The notes: generated from the letters alone by a model not told the origin. A DNA stretch of 64,000 nucleotides from Kitagawia praeruptora (GCA_037693485.1 CM075350.1:68552001-68616000); one strand, 5' to 3'; positions 1-10,998 are shown, counted from the stretch's first letter. Numbers and translations: made by a program.

Positions 1-367
1 CCGACATCAAATATAAAAAATATGTAAGGATACTTCGATGCTACATAATAAATCTATATATTGGAATTGTTTGGCACTTATTCATGCCATTAGAAGTTTG
101 CTTACAAGTATGTACTTGAATCTCTACCATACAGCTTATAAGAGGAGTGAAGGTAAGGCAACCTGTGAAAGGGAAATTTGAGGCCAAAATGACGAGGAAA
201 AACCAATACAATTCTAGAGCTGGTACGAACAGTCCTCTATGTGTACCGTCTAAATTAAACGAAAAGTGAAGTGAATCATAACCAGATGACAACATGCAGT
301 TAACAATGTTCAGTTAATTAGGAGTACTATAACAGTCGTAACTTAATAGTAACTTAATAGAACGTAC
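1..367. other. Unassigned AT-rich sequence
   Basis: No recognised gene. An 84-codon minus-strand frame at 41-295 gives a hydrophobic peptide that matches nothing I know, and I see no convincing splice sites joining it to the chimeric pseudogene next to it. The first bases (CCGACATCAAAT) resemble the ACATC-type subterminal motif near the CACTA end at 3350-3498. This hints that a transposon may enclose 1-3498, but it is too little to call. Confidence 0.3.
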
Positions 368-2159
368 TCATGATTGCAAGTTCCTTTCTGTTTCATTTCT
401 AAATTCAGGAGCTACCAAACCTATTGGAGATCTTGGAGTCAATGTCATCGGAGATGGATTTTGCTGAGCATTCATGAGAAATCCTCCATGATGAAGCTGG
501 ATTCCACAAAAAAAACATAAATCAGAACTACACAAGTATCAAGTCAAAACAGCTAATGAACAATTAAATTATATTATTGATACCTGGCCATGCCATAGTT
601 CCACATCCGATTCACTACCTGATCCACTATCCGTTAAAGGTATTGCTATCAAGAAACCAATTAGAAGGCAATTATACCCAGCAATTATCCTCTCAGAAGC
701 AATATATGTCAGGGAAATTAAAGAACCACCTGCAGAACAACAACTGCTCAAAGGTACAAAATATGTCTAGCCAAAATCAAATCAGTAACCGAAACAACAG
801 GACAACTAGTTGTAACGAACATACATATGTATAGAAATCATGGATTAGACTACAGAATAGAGGTCAAACATGGATTCATTATTGGAATAAAAAATTTTAA
901 CAAGGAAACATAGGAATAACTCGATGCAGATATTGCTGCAAGATACCCTTTCCTTGATGTCTCGAGTAGAGGTTGTCACCTAATAAAAACTCAATATATA
1001 TTCATCACCCCTAAGTAAATGTATAGACTGTGGAATGATAAATGAAGATAGGTACCTCTGGCCCATTAGCAAGTGAGTGCACAAGAATATCAATGCTGCC
1101 AAAATCCTCTTTCACTGATTCTGCAACTTCCTGGGAATTTGATAAACTAATAAGAGAACAGCCTGTCTGATATATTTTACAACCAGACCAATAAGGATGT
1201 CTAGATACCGAAGAAGAATATGTTGAATAAGTATGAATATGCTGAATAAGTATGATACCAATAACACAGATGCAAAATACGTAGTGGCCCATTAGCAAGT
1301 GGTATAGTTATGTTGCTAGGAAAATAAGCATGATATCAATAAAATAAGCATGATACCAATAACACAGATGCAAAATATGTTGCGGCTCACTCAATCAACT
1401 ACAGTACTAAATGATGGGGCTTCACATATTGAGCTTTTACAGAGCATAACCAGCTGTTGCTAATCCGTAGTCTCACACATTGCGGATTCTCCTAATATTT
1501 TCGATTGCCAGGAAAGATAGTTTTGTAAATATTATTCATGCAACATAATAGAAAGTGAGTTCAGTGCAAATGTACCTGAACAGTCCATTTAGAAGAACCA
1601 GCATAACGTTTATTTACTTTTATCTGCATAATGGATGTCCTATTAATTAATCAAATGACTGTAAGTATTTTCATAAAGCATCTAAAATTCTACAGTATAT
1701 TACATCTTCAGGTATGTCCTCAAGGTAGTCAAATACAGCATCTAAGGGATATACTTTAGTAATTTCCATCAAAGAACCATCTAGCAACCTGAAATGTAAA
1801 ACTTTATAAGAATGTTTAATCCATATTAGCTGCTTAATTAATAAGTTAGAATTTATGCTAAAAATAAAAGGTAAAGGAATAGACACAGCAATAAAGATTT
1901 ACTCTTACACGCGTGATTCATCAAACTTTCCACGCTGTAGGCTTATTTCAAATATATTTAGCGCCTACAGGAACGAGGTAAGATACATTAAGGTAAAAAT
2001 AATAGAAAGAATAGAAAGCTATCAATGTGATAGAAGTGAACGAGGGGATAAAGGGTTTATACTTACAGGCACCAATGTACCAACGAGAATTTCAGCACCT
2101 ATAGCTTCCAGAGATTTTTCTATAGCCCAACCATATACAGAAACTACATTGTTAGCACC
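368..2159 (-). pseudogene. Chimeric pseudogene: plastid enoyl-ACP reductase exons fused to foreign 3' exons
   Basis: Intact relatives (FabI-type enoyl-[acyl-carrier-protein] reductase, plant MOD1/ENR) carry out the last NADH-dependent step of plastid fatty-acid elongation. On the minus strand, exons with consensus GT/AG borders lie at 2067-2159 (YGWAI, AEILVGT), 1909-1964 (ALNIFE, RGKFDESR), 1704-1788 (DGSLMEITKVYPLDAVFD), 1576-1623 (NKRYAGSSKWTVQ), 1056-1130 (DFGSIDILVHSLANGPE), 868-979 (GYLAAISASSYS) and 584-729 (ISLTYIASERII). The 868-979 exon lacks two bases near its start, which breaks the frame. The transit peptide, the start codon and the whole C-terminal third, with the rest of the active-site region, are missing. 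After the GY at about 672 the sequence leaves the family. It continues in frame through 584 and a spliceable exon at 368-496 that ends in TGA, and this tail (SGSGSESDVELWHGQ) is unrecognised. I infer a transduplicated chimeric pseudogene. Confidence 0.8.
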
Positions 2160-3340
2160 CTGTGAAATTTTCATTCAAGCATATATAATGATTATACGGG
2201 AAAAGCTCAAAAAGTGGTTTGTTGTTCCTACAATTATAACTTCTAACCAGTAAGTTTTTAAGCTTAGAAAGCTCAAAAATTACTATACTTTATAGGCTTA
2301 TACTTAAGGAGAAAATGTATGACAGGACTGAGACTCGGCGTGATTATCGACAAGATTTTACAAAGAAAAAACACAGAGATCACGCGGACAAGACTAGTAC
2401 AATTATATTTCCTTAAGCTTACATATTCATTTATAACAAATTCAAAAAGTTATACCTTAGAACATCACGATATCAACATGTTTACGAACATTAATATGTC
2501 TTAAAATATTAGCATTTTAAGCATTCTATTTCTATTAGTATTATCAGAAATCTTCTTTCTAGCCAGATACACTAACCAAAGTAACCAGATACACTACCAA
2601 AAAGTAGTGAAATTTCTAAACATACTCTTACCAAAGTAAAAAAAATTGCTACACTAAACTAGTACATATAATTCTTACTCAACACAACAAACTTCCATAT
2701 ATCCATTTTTTCAAAAGTAATTGACATAAAATCCTAAATTAATAGAACTAATTCACAAATTGTATTATACCTGGTTTTTCTTGTTAAGCGGGTGAATAAA
2801 TTTGCACTTCATACACATACATAAATTACATATAAATTAAATTAACCCCAAATTAAAACTTAGGGTTTCAATTTTAAATCCTCAATTTGTTATAAAATCG
2901 AAATAATCAAACTTGTAAGTTTGAACATATCAAACTTAGGCTTACCCACTAACAAATCAAAGTAATTCGAGCTTTGAATCTTCGAGCTTTGGACCTTCAA
3001 ACAAATCGATTTCGATTTGAGTGTGAGAGTGAGAGTGTTTCGGGGGATTCGACTATGAGAGAGAGGGGGAGAGCTCTTCGGGGGTTCGAGTGTGAAAGAG
3101 AGAGAGAGAAGAGGTGAGTGGTTGTGGAGGTGACAGAGATTCAGTCGCGAGCGAGAAAGAGAGAGAAAGAGTGAGAGTATCGAGAGTTTTAGTTTTTAGT
3201 TTTTGTATTTAATTTATGTTGAATGCAAATAATTGGGTATAGGCGGGGAAATATTTGGTGTGGGGGGGGGGGAATTTTGATTTAGTGGTGAAAATTTTGG
3301 CTAAGGGGGGAAATAAAAAGAAGGACCGCATTTTAATTTT
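2160..3340. other. Noncoding AT-rich stretch with GA-rich tracts
   Basis: This is upstream of the enoyl-ACP reductase fragment on its own strand. It contains AT-rich sequence, purine-rich GAGAGA tracts at about 3020-3180 and a G run at about 3264. It looks like a gene's 5' leader or promoter, but I found no transit-peptide exon or start codon for the reductase here. Plus-strand frames at 1855-2253 and 2319-2504 show no family resemblance. Confidence 0.4.
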
Positions 3341-3349
3341 TAAAGGTTG

Positions 3350-3498
3350 ACTTTAGACATTGGTTTTAAAATTAATGATGTTTACGAAAAGCAAAGACAT
3401 CAGTTTAATTAGGGGTGATGTTATTACATGTTTTAACATCAGTGGCATTAACAACCGATGTCTAAAGTGTGATGTCTATTCAACTTTTTCTTGTAGTG
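3350..3498. mobile_element. CACTA (En/Spm-type) transposon terminus with subterminal repeats
   Basis: The segment ends in TTTTTCTTGTAGTG (3485-3498), which reads CACTACAAGAAAAA on the other strand, the classic plant CACTA terminal inverted repeat. Inside it are several short copies, in both orientations, of an ACATC(A/G)GT-like subterminal motif (for example near 3357, 3405, 3438, 3463 and 3471), as transposase-binding arrays of this superfamily show. Only this end is visible; I could not find the partner end in the window. The three bases after it (CTT, 3499-3501) would be half of a 3-bp target duplication. Confidence 0.6.
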
Positions 3499-3718
3499 CT
3501 TGTAGCTCCGAATTAGTTGCCTCGTCCGGTCCTTCGGATGAATCGATCTCCTACTCGTACGATATATCGAAATACTAAATAAAGTCGCAACTCCAATCTT
3601 AAAATCCTAAGACGAACATTATCTTAAATCGTTCTACCTAACGTCTAAGTTAAATACTTATTCCTAATTGTCCTAACTTATTTCAGTGACCATAACCTGT
3701 TGCTCTGATACCAACCTT
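3499..3718 (-). mobile_element. Element C: start of internal region with primer-binding site
   Basis: On the minus strand, TGGTATCAGAGC at 3702-3713 follows the LTR end directly. It is complementary to the 3' end of plant initiator tRNA-Met and so marks the primer-binding site of an LTR retrotransposon reading right to left. Only about 200 bases of untranslated or early internal sequence remain before the CACTA border at 3498. No gag is recognisable, so element C is truncated here. Confidence 0.7.
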
Positions 3719-5362
3719 TGACGCCCCCAAATCCGGGGTCAGGATTTGGTGCCACAACCAATACAATTAAGTATAACTTAATAATACAAACAACCCCTCA
3801 ACAAGGATCGATCTCAGGTTATAGTATGAAACAAGAATCTAAATCACAACAACTATTATACCTTCTTATCTGAAGCGCGGTCCATGATGACTCTGTAATC
3901 TATTCTTTAGAGATCACCTCATCGCTCTAAATCGAATTGTCATTCGAAAATAGCCAATCCGTAACCCTAACTGAAAGGGGAGGAAAATAAAGCAAGAATG
4001 AGCCAACAATGCTTAGCAAGCTATTAATAAAGTGAAACAATAATATCTCTACAATTCATTGATGAATAATATCAATGATCAATTTAATTGAAGAGAGTAC
4101 TTCAACTTCCACAAGAGGATTAAACTTTTCATTCTTCAAAACATAAATGATACTGACACCTGAATATGACAGGGGATCAACTGACAACAAAATAGCAATA
4201 AATCTGCTGGGAATATTAAAAGCAGTACTTGCATTTGATAATGACAGGGCATCATTTGGTAATTGGAATAGCAGTAGATAATTCAAAACTGCATAAAGCA
4301 ATAACATTTCAAGCGGTAAACCAATTTCATTTCATAGTAATTTAAAAGTAATCATTACTTTAATAAAACTGATTGGAGTTTTTATTATTTCACCGTAACA
4401 GACAATACGGGTGATCAGCCCATAAAGTCCCCATACCGGACACAAAGTCCCTCTGGACATCATTTCCTTTCATTAGGATAGCTTGGGTTCCCAAGAGGCA
4501 ACACACTGGCCTATAAAGGTGTCGAACTGGACAGACCAGAACTACACAATAATACACCTCGAAAATTGACGGAACCAACATTACCCGTTTGTTCCGTCTC
4601 TCCAATCGTCAGGAATCCGTAGAAACCATTTTGACGGAGTTCCTAATAATTTATATAAAAAGAAATTTTCATTTTAAAATCATTCCACTTTATAAACTCT
4701 TTTTATTTTCGTAACACACTTCAACTCTTAATCTTTTCAAAACTCTTACCTCGAAGTACTTTCGACTCTCTGATAACAAATCAGCCCAGTCTAGGTAGCT
4801 TCAAGATAGTTTTAAGAAAACAACTCATTTTGGTTTGCAATGATAAAAGTCAAAGGGTTTGACTAGGTTTTCAGACATTAAAGGATCAAGGATACAAGTC
4901 TGGATCAAGAAGATATAGACTCAAGGCATCAAGGCAACTTATCAGGATTTCAAGTTTTAAGAATAAGATTAAAGGTATTTTAAGTTCTTGAATCAGCAGT
5001 TAGGTCATAAAGAATTTTATAAGTTTTAAAGTCAACATGGGTTCAACTGACAACGGCCATAGGCCATCTAGAATAGTGGTTTATCCGTCAGTCAATAAGA
5101 CTTGACTCTGAAAAGCAATTTGGCATATATGATCAAGAAGTAGTTAAAAAGAATTAGGTTACTTTAGAACTTCTTGTTTATAAAATAGTTGATCATAGAA
5201 TTCTGGTTATATGAATAAAATGGGCTAAACAAGATTTATGAGAAACATGGTATCAGATAGGCATGCTTGTATCAACATGGTATAACAGTTTAAGAAAAGT
5301 AACTGCAAGTAAAGACAGAGTTACTTGCACGTTGATTTGAATAAAGCATATGATAAATAACA

Positions 5363-5376
5363 GGAGCAGATATGAT
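5363..5376. repeat. Target-site duplication of element D, left copy
   Basis: GGAGCAGATATGAT here is repeated exactly at 21637-21650 on the far side of element D. A 14-bp duplication next to a poly(A)/poly(T) tract is the mark of LINE-type target-primed reverse transcription. Confidence 0.9.
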
Positions 5377-5568
5377 TTTTTTTTTTTTGCTAATTAAAAT
5401 TTTATACCAAAAGGAACAACTAGATACAATTCTAGGGGCATACCCCGCGAAAGCAACATCCAACAATAACAACAAAATACATCACAGCATACTCAATTAA
5501 CAATTGAGTCAACAACCAAACTAGCTAGGCTAAGCATGACTCTAGCCTAACAAAACCATCAAAATAAC

Positions 5569-6084
5569 CTATGCCAGATCATAAAGAAACGCACTAAGAA
5601 TTTTAATTCTTAGCATCAAATTCAGAAAACCACGAAAAAAACCATGAGCTTTGTGAAGGAGCCCATCACATAATCCATGATTGATCCCAAATTCAGCAAA
5701 CAGATTACACCTAAAACTTTCAGCTACATTCACCGTGCTAGCTTTTCCAACCACAACATAGGCCTTGAAGCCCTGCTCCACCGTCTTGCATCTGAGAACC
5801 ACATTGTCCATTTGGTAGACATTTCTAACCGCAGAAATGTCACCACTATCAAGGTCTCCCCTTCTACCAAGGCGAGCAGCCTTGTAGCCCTGTTTTCCAG
5901 CCATCAGAAACTCAAGCATACTAACCCTTGGCAAACATTGATCACTTATAGCACCACAAAACATGGCACCCTTAAAAAACAGAGAATGTACCTTGATTAC
6001 ATCATGCTTTAAAACATTCAATCTCATAAAACTTTTAAATGCTTCAGGATGGCAACCCCCTGATCCCATAGCACTACATGACAC
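5569..6084 (-). CDS. Element D, second open frame (unrecognised, 171 codons)
   Basis: This open frame overlaps the end of the main D frame (stop at 6024) by about 60 bases in another phase and runs to 5569. The peptide has several Cys and basic residues but no motif I recognise. It may be the original C-terminal continuation of the D protein after a frameshift, or a chance frame. An opposite-strand frame at 5677-6012 is regarded as its shadow. Confidence 0.3.
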   Translation of the reverse strand: MSCSAMGSGGCHPEAFKSFMRLNVLKHDVIKVHSLFFKGAMFCGAISDQCLPRVSMLEFLMAGKQGYKAARLGRRGDLDSGDISAVRNVYQMDNVVLRCKTVEQGFKAYVVVGKASTVNVAESFRCNLFAEFGINHGLCDGLLHKAHGFFRGFLNLMLRIKILSAFLYDLA

Positions 6085-6764
6085 TTCCTACAAGAATCCT
6101 CAATTTCAACTATATCATCAGACATAGACCTGTGAAAAATAGCGAACACCTTGACATCAATGTCACCATCCCAAATTAGCCATATACTAAACAAAGTATG
6201 ATCGAGAAACACCCCGACATCCTCGCCATATTCAAGAATGCTTGAGCAAATTCCCTCAAAGCCATATTTCGATTTAACGAAATCATTTATGCTAGACATT
6301 TCCTCAAACAGTCTGAGTTCATCCTCAGTTGGGGGCCCTCTGTACCTCAAGCCCAATGAGCCCCTCGACCCCTTGAAGGAGCCCTCTTGAATTGCGTCCC
6401 TAGTGACCCCGATTTGGATCTTACCAACATTGAAGACACCATTAACAACCATAACATCGCTGTTATCACTTACCCCGTCCAAACTTCTATTACTGATTCT
6501 ACTCATACCAGACTCAACATCGTGTCCGGACTTCATCCTCTTCGACAGCAACCCCTCATCATGAGTATCATTGGGAATCACTGTAACCAATTTTTCCACA
6601 AAAGTCACCTTTTTTGGACTCATACTCAACATCAAATCCTCCCGGGGTTTTGACACAACTCGAAACTGGTTCTTAACCAGTCCATTGGTACAATCAAGAG
6701 GCCGATCCATAGATCTCCAATCCTCCAAAGGGATCACCGTCACAAGGTTCTCCGAAAAGGAGAC
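6024..6764 (-). CDS. Element D main ORF, 3' part
   Basis: The main D reading frame enters at 6764 from its first part at 21299-21406, with the frame preserved once the copia element and one GAGAC copy are discounted (about 282 codons in all). It contains second and third copies of a motif seen at its start: RVSFSENLVTVIP, then KKVTFVEKLVTVIP (about 6585-6620). After these come an acidic/Ser-rich stretch and a segment with RYRGPPTEDELRLFEEMSS. The function is unknown. There is no RT, nuclease or zinc knuckle. The ORF is now split by the copia insertion, so this copy is inactive. Confidence 0.5.
   Translation of the reverse strand, partial: VSFSENLVTVIPLEDWRSMDRPLDCTNGLVKNQFRVVSKPREDLMLSMSPKKVTFVEKLVTVIPNDTHDEGLLSKRMKSGHDVESGMSRISNRSLDGVSDNSDVMVVNGVFNVGKIQIGVTRDAIQEGSFKGSRGSLGLRYRGPPTEDELRLFEEMSSINDFVKSKYGFEGICSSILEYGEDVGVFLDHTLFSIWLIWDGDIDVKVFAIFHRSMSDDIVEIEDSCRKCHVVLWDQGVAILKHLKVL
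6760..6764. repeat. Target-site duplication of the copia element, left copy (GAGAC)
   Basis: GAGAC lies directly before the LTR start at 6765 and is repeated at 21294-21298 directly after the other LTR. A 5-bp duplication is normal for Ty1/copia integrase. Confidence 0.95.
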
Positions 6765-7821
6765 TGAAAGGCAGAGTGTATTAACTTGTAACACTATAAC
6801 TAATGTAACTCAATTAAAAGAAAAGATACTTAACCAGAAGACAATCAAGAACAAGAAGTCACAAGAAATCAACGCTAAATGAAGACAAGGTAATTGATAC
6901 AATTGAACATGTTAACTATGATCAAGCCAAGAAGAAATCATTGAGAGAAGTTCAAGTCAAAGTTGTTCAGGCCTCAGTGATTTGAGAAATCGAGAATCAA
7001 GATCATAACTATCAGTATCAACAAGACCAATTGATTTCAAGTGAACAAGAAGGAAAGCAAATATTGGAAAGCCAAGTTACTAAGTGAATATGGTAATTTA
7101 TTCAAGAAGCAGAAACACTATCAAGACTAGTCACTTATGAACCAGACCAGTGCATCAAGTGTCAGGACATTGATAGCAAGTTTATGTCAGTAATAAAGAC
7201 CCATGTTCAAGAGCTTGCTGAAGAATAAAGAAGACATGAAGATATCACAAGCTCAAGATGTGCATTGAAGTTTCAAGTTGAAGACCAGAATATTTTCTAA
7301 GTACTAAATGTTCTGGATGGCCAAGTAGAATATTTCTAAGTAGAAGTTCGACTTAGAAATTTCGAGATGGCTAAGTAGAAATTCTCAAGTAGAAGTTCTA
7401 CTTAGAGTGCAGCTTCAACATGACACATGGCATCTTCTGATTGGCAGATTTCCAAGCTTTCAAGATAAGGCAAGATTTATGTGGACATCATTGGGCCACG
7501 TACATCTTAGTCTTTGAAGACTACAGGACATAGATTACATGTAGTATAAATAGAAGCACTTGTGTAATGTTTTTAGTTAGTGAGCAATATTGAGAAAAAC
7601 ACAAGAAAAAGAGAGAGAGTATATTCACAGAGCTTAGAATCATTCACTTCTCTCTGAACTTCTGTTATACTTTGTAATGAATGTTGTAGCAACCTTTTCA
7701 AGTTATATATAAAGAAATATATTCCTTGAATCTGCGTGTTCATTTATTGCATCGTATTTATTGCTTCTCATAATCGAAAAGTTGTATTCACCCCCCCTCT
7801 ACAACACATTTGGACCTAACA
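6765..7821 (+). repeat. 5' LTR of the copia element
   Basis: 1057 bp, from TGAAAGGCAGAG to ACCTAACA, matching 20242-21293. It carries a TATA box at 7545-7553 and, at about 7310-7405, a cluster of TTCTACTTAGA/TTCGACTTAGA-type motifs in both orientations that recurs in the leader. The 5-bp AAAAG difference from the 3' LTR lies near 6831-6840. Confidence 0.97.
7545..7553 (+). promoter_or_regulatory. TATA box of the LTR promoter
   Basis: TATAAATAG lies 270 bases before the LTR end, with AT-rich sequence after it. It is the best core-promoter match in the LTR and probably sets the start of genomic RNA. The identical copy in the 3' LTR is at 21017-21025. Confidence 0.6.
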
Positions 7822-7823
7822 AT

Positions 7824-7835
7824 TGGTATCAGAGC
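7824..7835 (+). promoter_or_regulatory. Primer-binding site (initiator tRNA-Met)
   Basis: TGGTATCAGAGC begins two bases after the LTR end and is complementary to the 3' end of plant initiator tRNA-Met. It primes minus-strand DNA synthesis. Confidence 0.95.
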
Positions 7836-8329
7836 GGATGTTTAACATACAAAACATAGATCCTTGTGTTTGGTAGAAGAATCGTGAGTTTTCATTTTCT
7901 AGATCTACTTTTCATTTTCTCGAAAAGTGTGCTTTAATTCGTTGGTAGTGAAAACTCATCCGGGAAAAATTACTTAAATACTCCAGGTGTGATTATTTGG
8001 CTTGGGTGTATTTTAATTAATTTTTGTGAATTAATCTGGGTTCATTGATATTTGGTGTTCTTGAGTCTTCATCATCTGTTCTTATCAAAGAAGATAACCC
8101 AGCAACTTTTCAATTTCCTTTTCAAAGAAATTATAGTCAAAAAGGTGTTTTTGGTACTTTTGATTTGATTATTATTCCTTGGCCGAAAGCAAAAGAAAGT
8201 GTACTCAGTGCTTAGCAAGTGGGTTAGTCACTTTCGGCGTGTAAAGTAATCAAAAGTCAAAAAGGGTGTTAAAGTGATAATATTGTTTATTCAATATTAA
8301 AGTAATCTGCAGAAAGTTTATTCTAAGGC

Positions 8330-8510
8330 AAAAGTTCTACATAGAATTTCTACTTGAGATTTTCTACATAGAATTTCGACTTGGACAATTTCTACTTGGT
8401 GAATTTCGACTTGGACAATTTCTACTTAGAGAAATTTCTACTTGAGCAAAATTTCTACTTAGAAAAATTTCGACTTGGCAGAAGTTCTACATAGATATTC
8501 TACATAGCCT
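8330..8510 (+). repeat. Leader repeats of TTCTACTT/TTCGACTT type
   Basis: About ten degenerate copies of a short motif (TTTCTACTTGAG, TTTCGACTTGG, TTCTACATAGA) are packed directly upstream of gag in the untranslated leader. Similar motifs occur in the LTR (7310-7405) and in the pol-extra ORF gap (14745-15330). Function unknown; an RNA structure or enhancer role is possible. Confidence 0.6.
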
Positions 8511-8550
8511 AGTCTTGGGTACTTAGAATTTTTTAGTGACAAGATTTGAA

Positions 8551-10998
8551 ATGGCTCCTAAAAATTCTTTCAAGATCCCAATGTTCAACCGAGATCACTA
8601 TGAAGAGTGGGTTTTCAGAATGAGACTCTACTTAGAGACAATTAACCCTGAGTATCTGGAAGTCCTTGATAAGGGTAAATTCGTTCCAATGAGAGCTATT
8701 CCTGAGCGTACGGAAGGAGAGGAGGTTATACCTGCTCGGTCTGAGCCTAAAAAGGCAGCGGACTTTACGGATGCTGACAAGGAGCAAATAGCTTATGATA
8801 CTTCTGTAAGACAAACCTTGATGGAATCTCTCGATCATGAAATGTTCAACATAGTCAAAGGTTTAAATACAGCAAAGAAGATTTGGGACAAGATAGAAGT
8901 TGTCATGGAAGGATCTGCAGAGGTTAGAAGTAACAAGACACTTATACTCAAGATGGAGTATGACACCTTTAGAATACGAAAAGGAGAAAGCATAACAGAC
9001 GTCTATCTACGATTCAGTCAGTTGGTATTAGATTTGAATCTGAGAGGAGTAACTCTCCCCATGGTTGAAACCAATACGAGATATCTGAGGAACCAGCCAA
9101 AGAGCATTGAACATAGGGTCTACGCAATCAGAGAAACCAGAGATTTGCATACAACTTCTCTGGAAGAATATTATGGAATTCTGAAGACCTATGAGCTGGA
9201 AACACTTCAAGATCAAGCATGGGACAATGATTCAAAAGGAAAAGAAACTGCATCAGGATTAGTTGCTGATGAGGAAGAGTCTAAGAAGGCAATGGTTGCA
9301 GCAAAGCCTAAATCATCACCTGCACCGCATCAAGTTGATAATGATGACGAGTGCGTATCTAACAGTGATGATGACTACTTCACCCAAGAAGAGCTGGACA
9401 ACATGGATGATAGTGTCGTGGCATACATGGCAAGGAAGTTCAGCAACATGAGATTCAGAAAGAGCAACCGACCACAGAGAAATTCTTCATCTTATTATCG
9501 GGCTGCTAAGGGTGGTGGTAGTTCGTCAGGCTACCAAGGTAAAGGCAAGAGTACCAGCTACAAATCTCCTTTGGATTTCAAAATGAAGTTCAAATGCTAT
9601 AACTGTGGAGAACCTGGACACTTTGCCTCGGACTGCAAAAAGGCTAAACAGACTTATCCAAAAGAGACATTTGAAGCCCTCAAAAGCAAGTATGAATCGC
9701 TGGTGAAAGAAAAACATGGTAAAAGAGCTTTAGTAGTAACAGAAGGAAGAGCTTGGGATGATTCAGATGAGGAAGAGGTTACTCATGTAGCAAACTTTGC
9801 GCTCATGGCTGAGACATCAGAGGAACCAGAGGTACCAGTTCTAACCCTTAAAGTAGAAATGTCTATTGATGATTATAAGGAACAGAACGGGGCTCTTAGC
9901 GAAGAGATCTACATGTTGTGCAAAAGTCTAGACACTTCTCAAAAGGAACAGAAAACACTTGTCGCCAAAAGCAGAATGCTTGAGGCAAAAGTGGAAGAGT
10001 TAGAGGCTGCTTGCACTGTAGATACTTCCCTAAGAGATTTTATTAAATCTTTGGAACACAAGCTCGTCCTTAAGGAAGAAATAGAATCATGTTTAAGGAA
10101 CAAACTAGCTGAGTTAGAAACTAAATGTGAAGCTTACAAACTAGCTGCTAGTAAAGTGTATGTAGATAATGACGTATATAAGAAGATAACTGGAGTAGGT
10201 GTAGGACTTGATTATTCTAATCTTTCTAAGAAAGATGGAAAGAGACATATAGACACTACTTCCAGTGACCTTAAAAATGATATTCCTAGCATTTTTAAAT
10301 CTTCTGTCAAACCCATCTACAAACACCTTGTTCCTAGAATAGAAGAAGAAGAGACTGAATTGATAGCTAGATATGAGATTGAGATGGAAGATCGCCAGAA
10401 AGCACAACCTATAACTCCTATTAAACAAGTTAAAATCAATTTCCCTAGTGATGAATCTAGACTAGGAATAGGAGCTAAGGCTGTTAAACAACAAGGGAAG
10501 AAAGGCATAAAAGAGGTTAAGGCTGAACGAATAAAGAAAGCATGTTATCACTGCAAATCTACTGAACATCTTTCTTATGCATGTAAAGCTAACATAAATG
10601 TTCCTGCTGCACATGCCATGCCTGTCACACACACAATGAATAATCTGCATCCGAATCATGCACAGTGTGGTCAACCTAATTGTATGCCATGCACTTTTAA
10701 CGTCATGCAAACTTTTGTGAATTTAATGAATGCATCTAGCCAGTCATGCTCAAATACTGCTGCTAGTTCAAACATCAAGAAAAAGCATGTGAGAGCTAAG
10801 ACTGTCAGTCCTCCTAAAGTTAGGAGTGACAAACCTTCTCCTAGGACTGATAAATATGTCAAGTCTGAGAAAGGAAAGGAGAAAGTCGAAAGCTCTAGTA
10901 ATGTTAAGAAAAGTGCATCTCCTGTTGTTAACTCTGTTGATTCTAAATCTTATCGAAAAGCTGGGCCCAATCAAAGTTGGGTTCCGAAGAAAGTCTAA
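8551..10998 (+). CDS. gag: Gag polyprotein of the copia element (815 codons)
   Basis: Gag forms the cytoplasmic virus-like particle that packages element RNA. I place the start at ATG 8551 (MAPKNSFKIPMF) because the open frame before it has no other ATG. The N-terminal 230 residues resemble the plant copia gag domain (EEWVFRMRLYLE, VRQTLMESLDHEMF). A CCHC zinc knuckle (CYNCGEPGHFASDC) lies near residue 350 and a second, variant one (CYHCKSTEHLSYAC) near residue 665. A long Lys/Glu-rich probable coiled coil lies between them (about residues 440-550) and the C-terminus is Ser/Lys-rich. The frame ends ...NQSWVPKKV-stop and overlaps the pol frame by 52 bases. The length is large for copia but usual for Sireviruses. 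Intact. Confidence 0.9.
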   Translation: MAPKNSFKIPMFNRDHYEEWVFRMRLYLETINPEYLEVLDKGKFVPMRAIPERTEGEEVIPARSEPKKAADFTDADKEQIAYDTSVRQTLMESLDHEMFNIVKGLNTAKKIWDKIEVVMEGSAEVRSNKTLILKMEYDTFRIRKGESITDVYLRFSQLVLDLNLRGVTLPMVETNTRYLRNQPKSIEHRVYAIRETRDLHTTSLEEYYGILKTYELETLQDQAWDNDSKGKETASGLVADEEESKKAMVAAKPKSSPAPHQVDNDDECVSNSDDDYFTQEELDNMDDSVVAYMARKFSNMRFRKSNRPQRNSSSYYRAAKGGGSSSGYQGKGKSTSYKSPLDFKMKFKCYNCGEPGHFASDCKKAKQTYPKETFEALKSKYESLVKEKHGKRALVVTEGRAWDDSDEEEVTHVANFALMAETSEEPEVPVLTLKVEMSIDDYKEQNGALSEEIYMLCKSLDTSQKEQKTLVAKSRMLEAKVEELEAACTVDTSLRDFIKSLEHKLVLKEEIESCLRNKLAELETKCEAYKLAASKVYVDNDVYKKITGVGVGLDYSNLSKKDGKRHIDTTSSDLKNDIPSIFKSSVKPIYKHLVPRIEEEETELIARYEIEMEDRQKAQPITPIKQVKINFPSDESRLGIGAKAVKQQGKKGIKEVKAERIKKACYHCKSTEHLSYACKANINVPAAHAMPVTHTMNNLHPNHAQCGQPNCMPCTFNVMQTFVNLMNASSQSCSNTAASSNIKKKHVRAKTVSPPKVRSDKPSPRTDKYVKSEKGKEKVESSSNVKKSASPVVNSVDSKSYRKAGPNQSWVPKKV

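Noticed and set aside
2572..2615. Left terminus of the CACTA element at CACTACC
   Set aside because: The match to CACTACAAGAAAAA stops after six bases and no CTT duplication precedes it.
4056..4605. Minus-strand small genes in the 4-4.6 kb region
   Set aside because: They lie inside the LTR of element C, lack homology and have no supporting signals.
7822..7840. tRNA gene near TGGTATCAGAGC
   Set aside because: Only the 12-base primer-binding complement is present; there is no cloverleaf.
8536..8550. Gag start at 8536
   Set aside because: That codon is GTG. The first ATG in frame is at 8551 and begins the conserved gag sequence.
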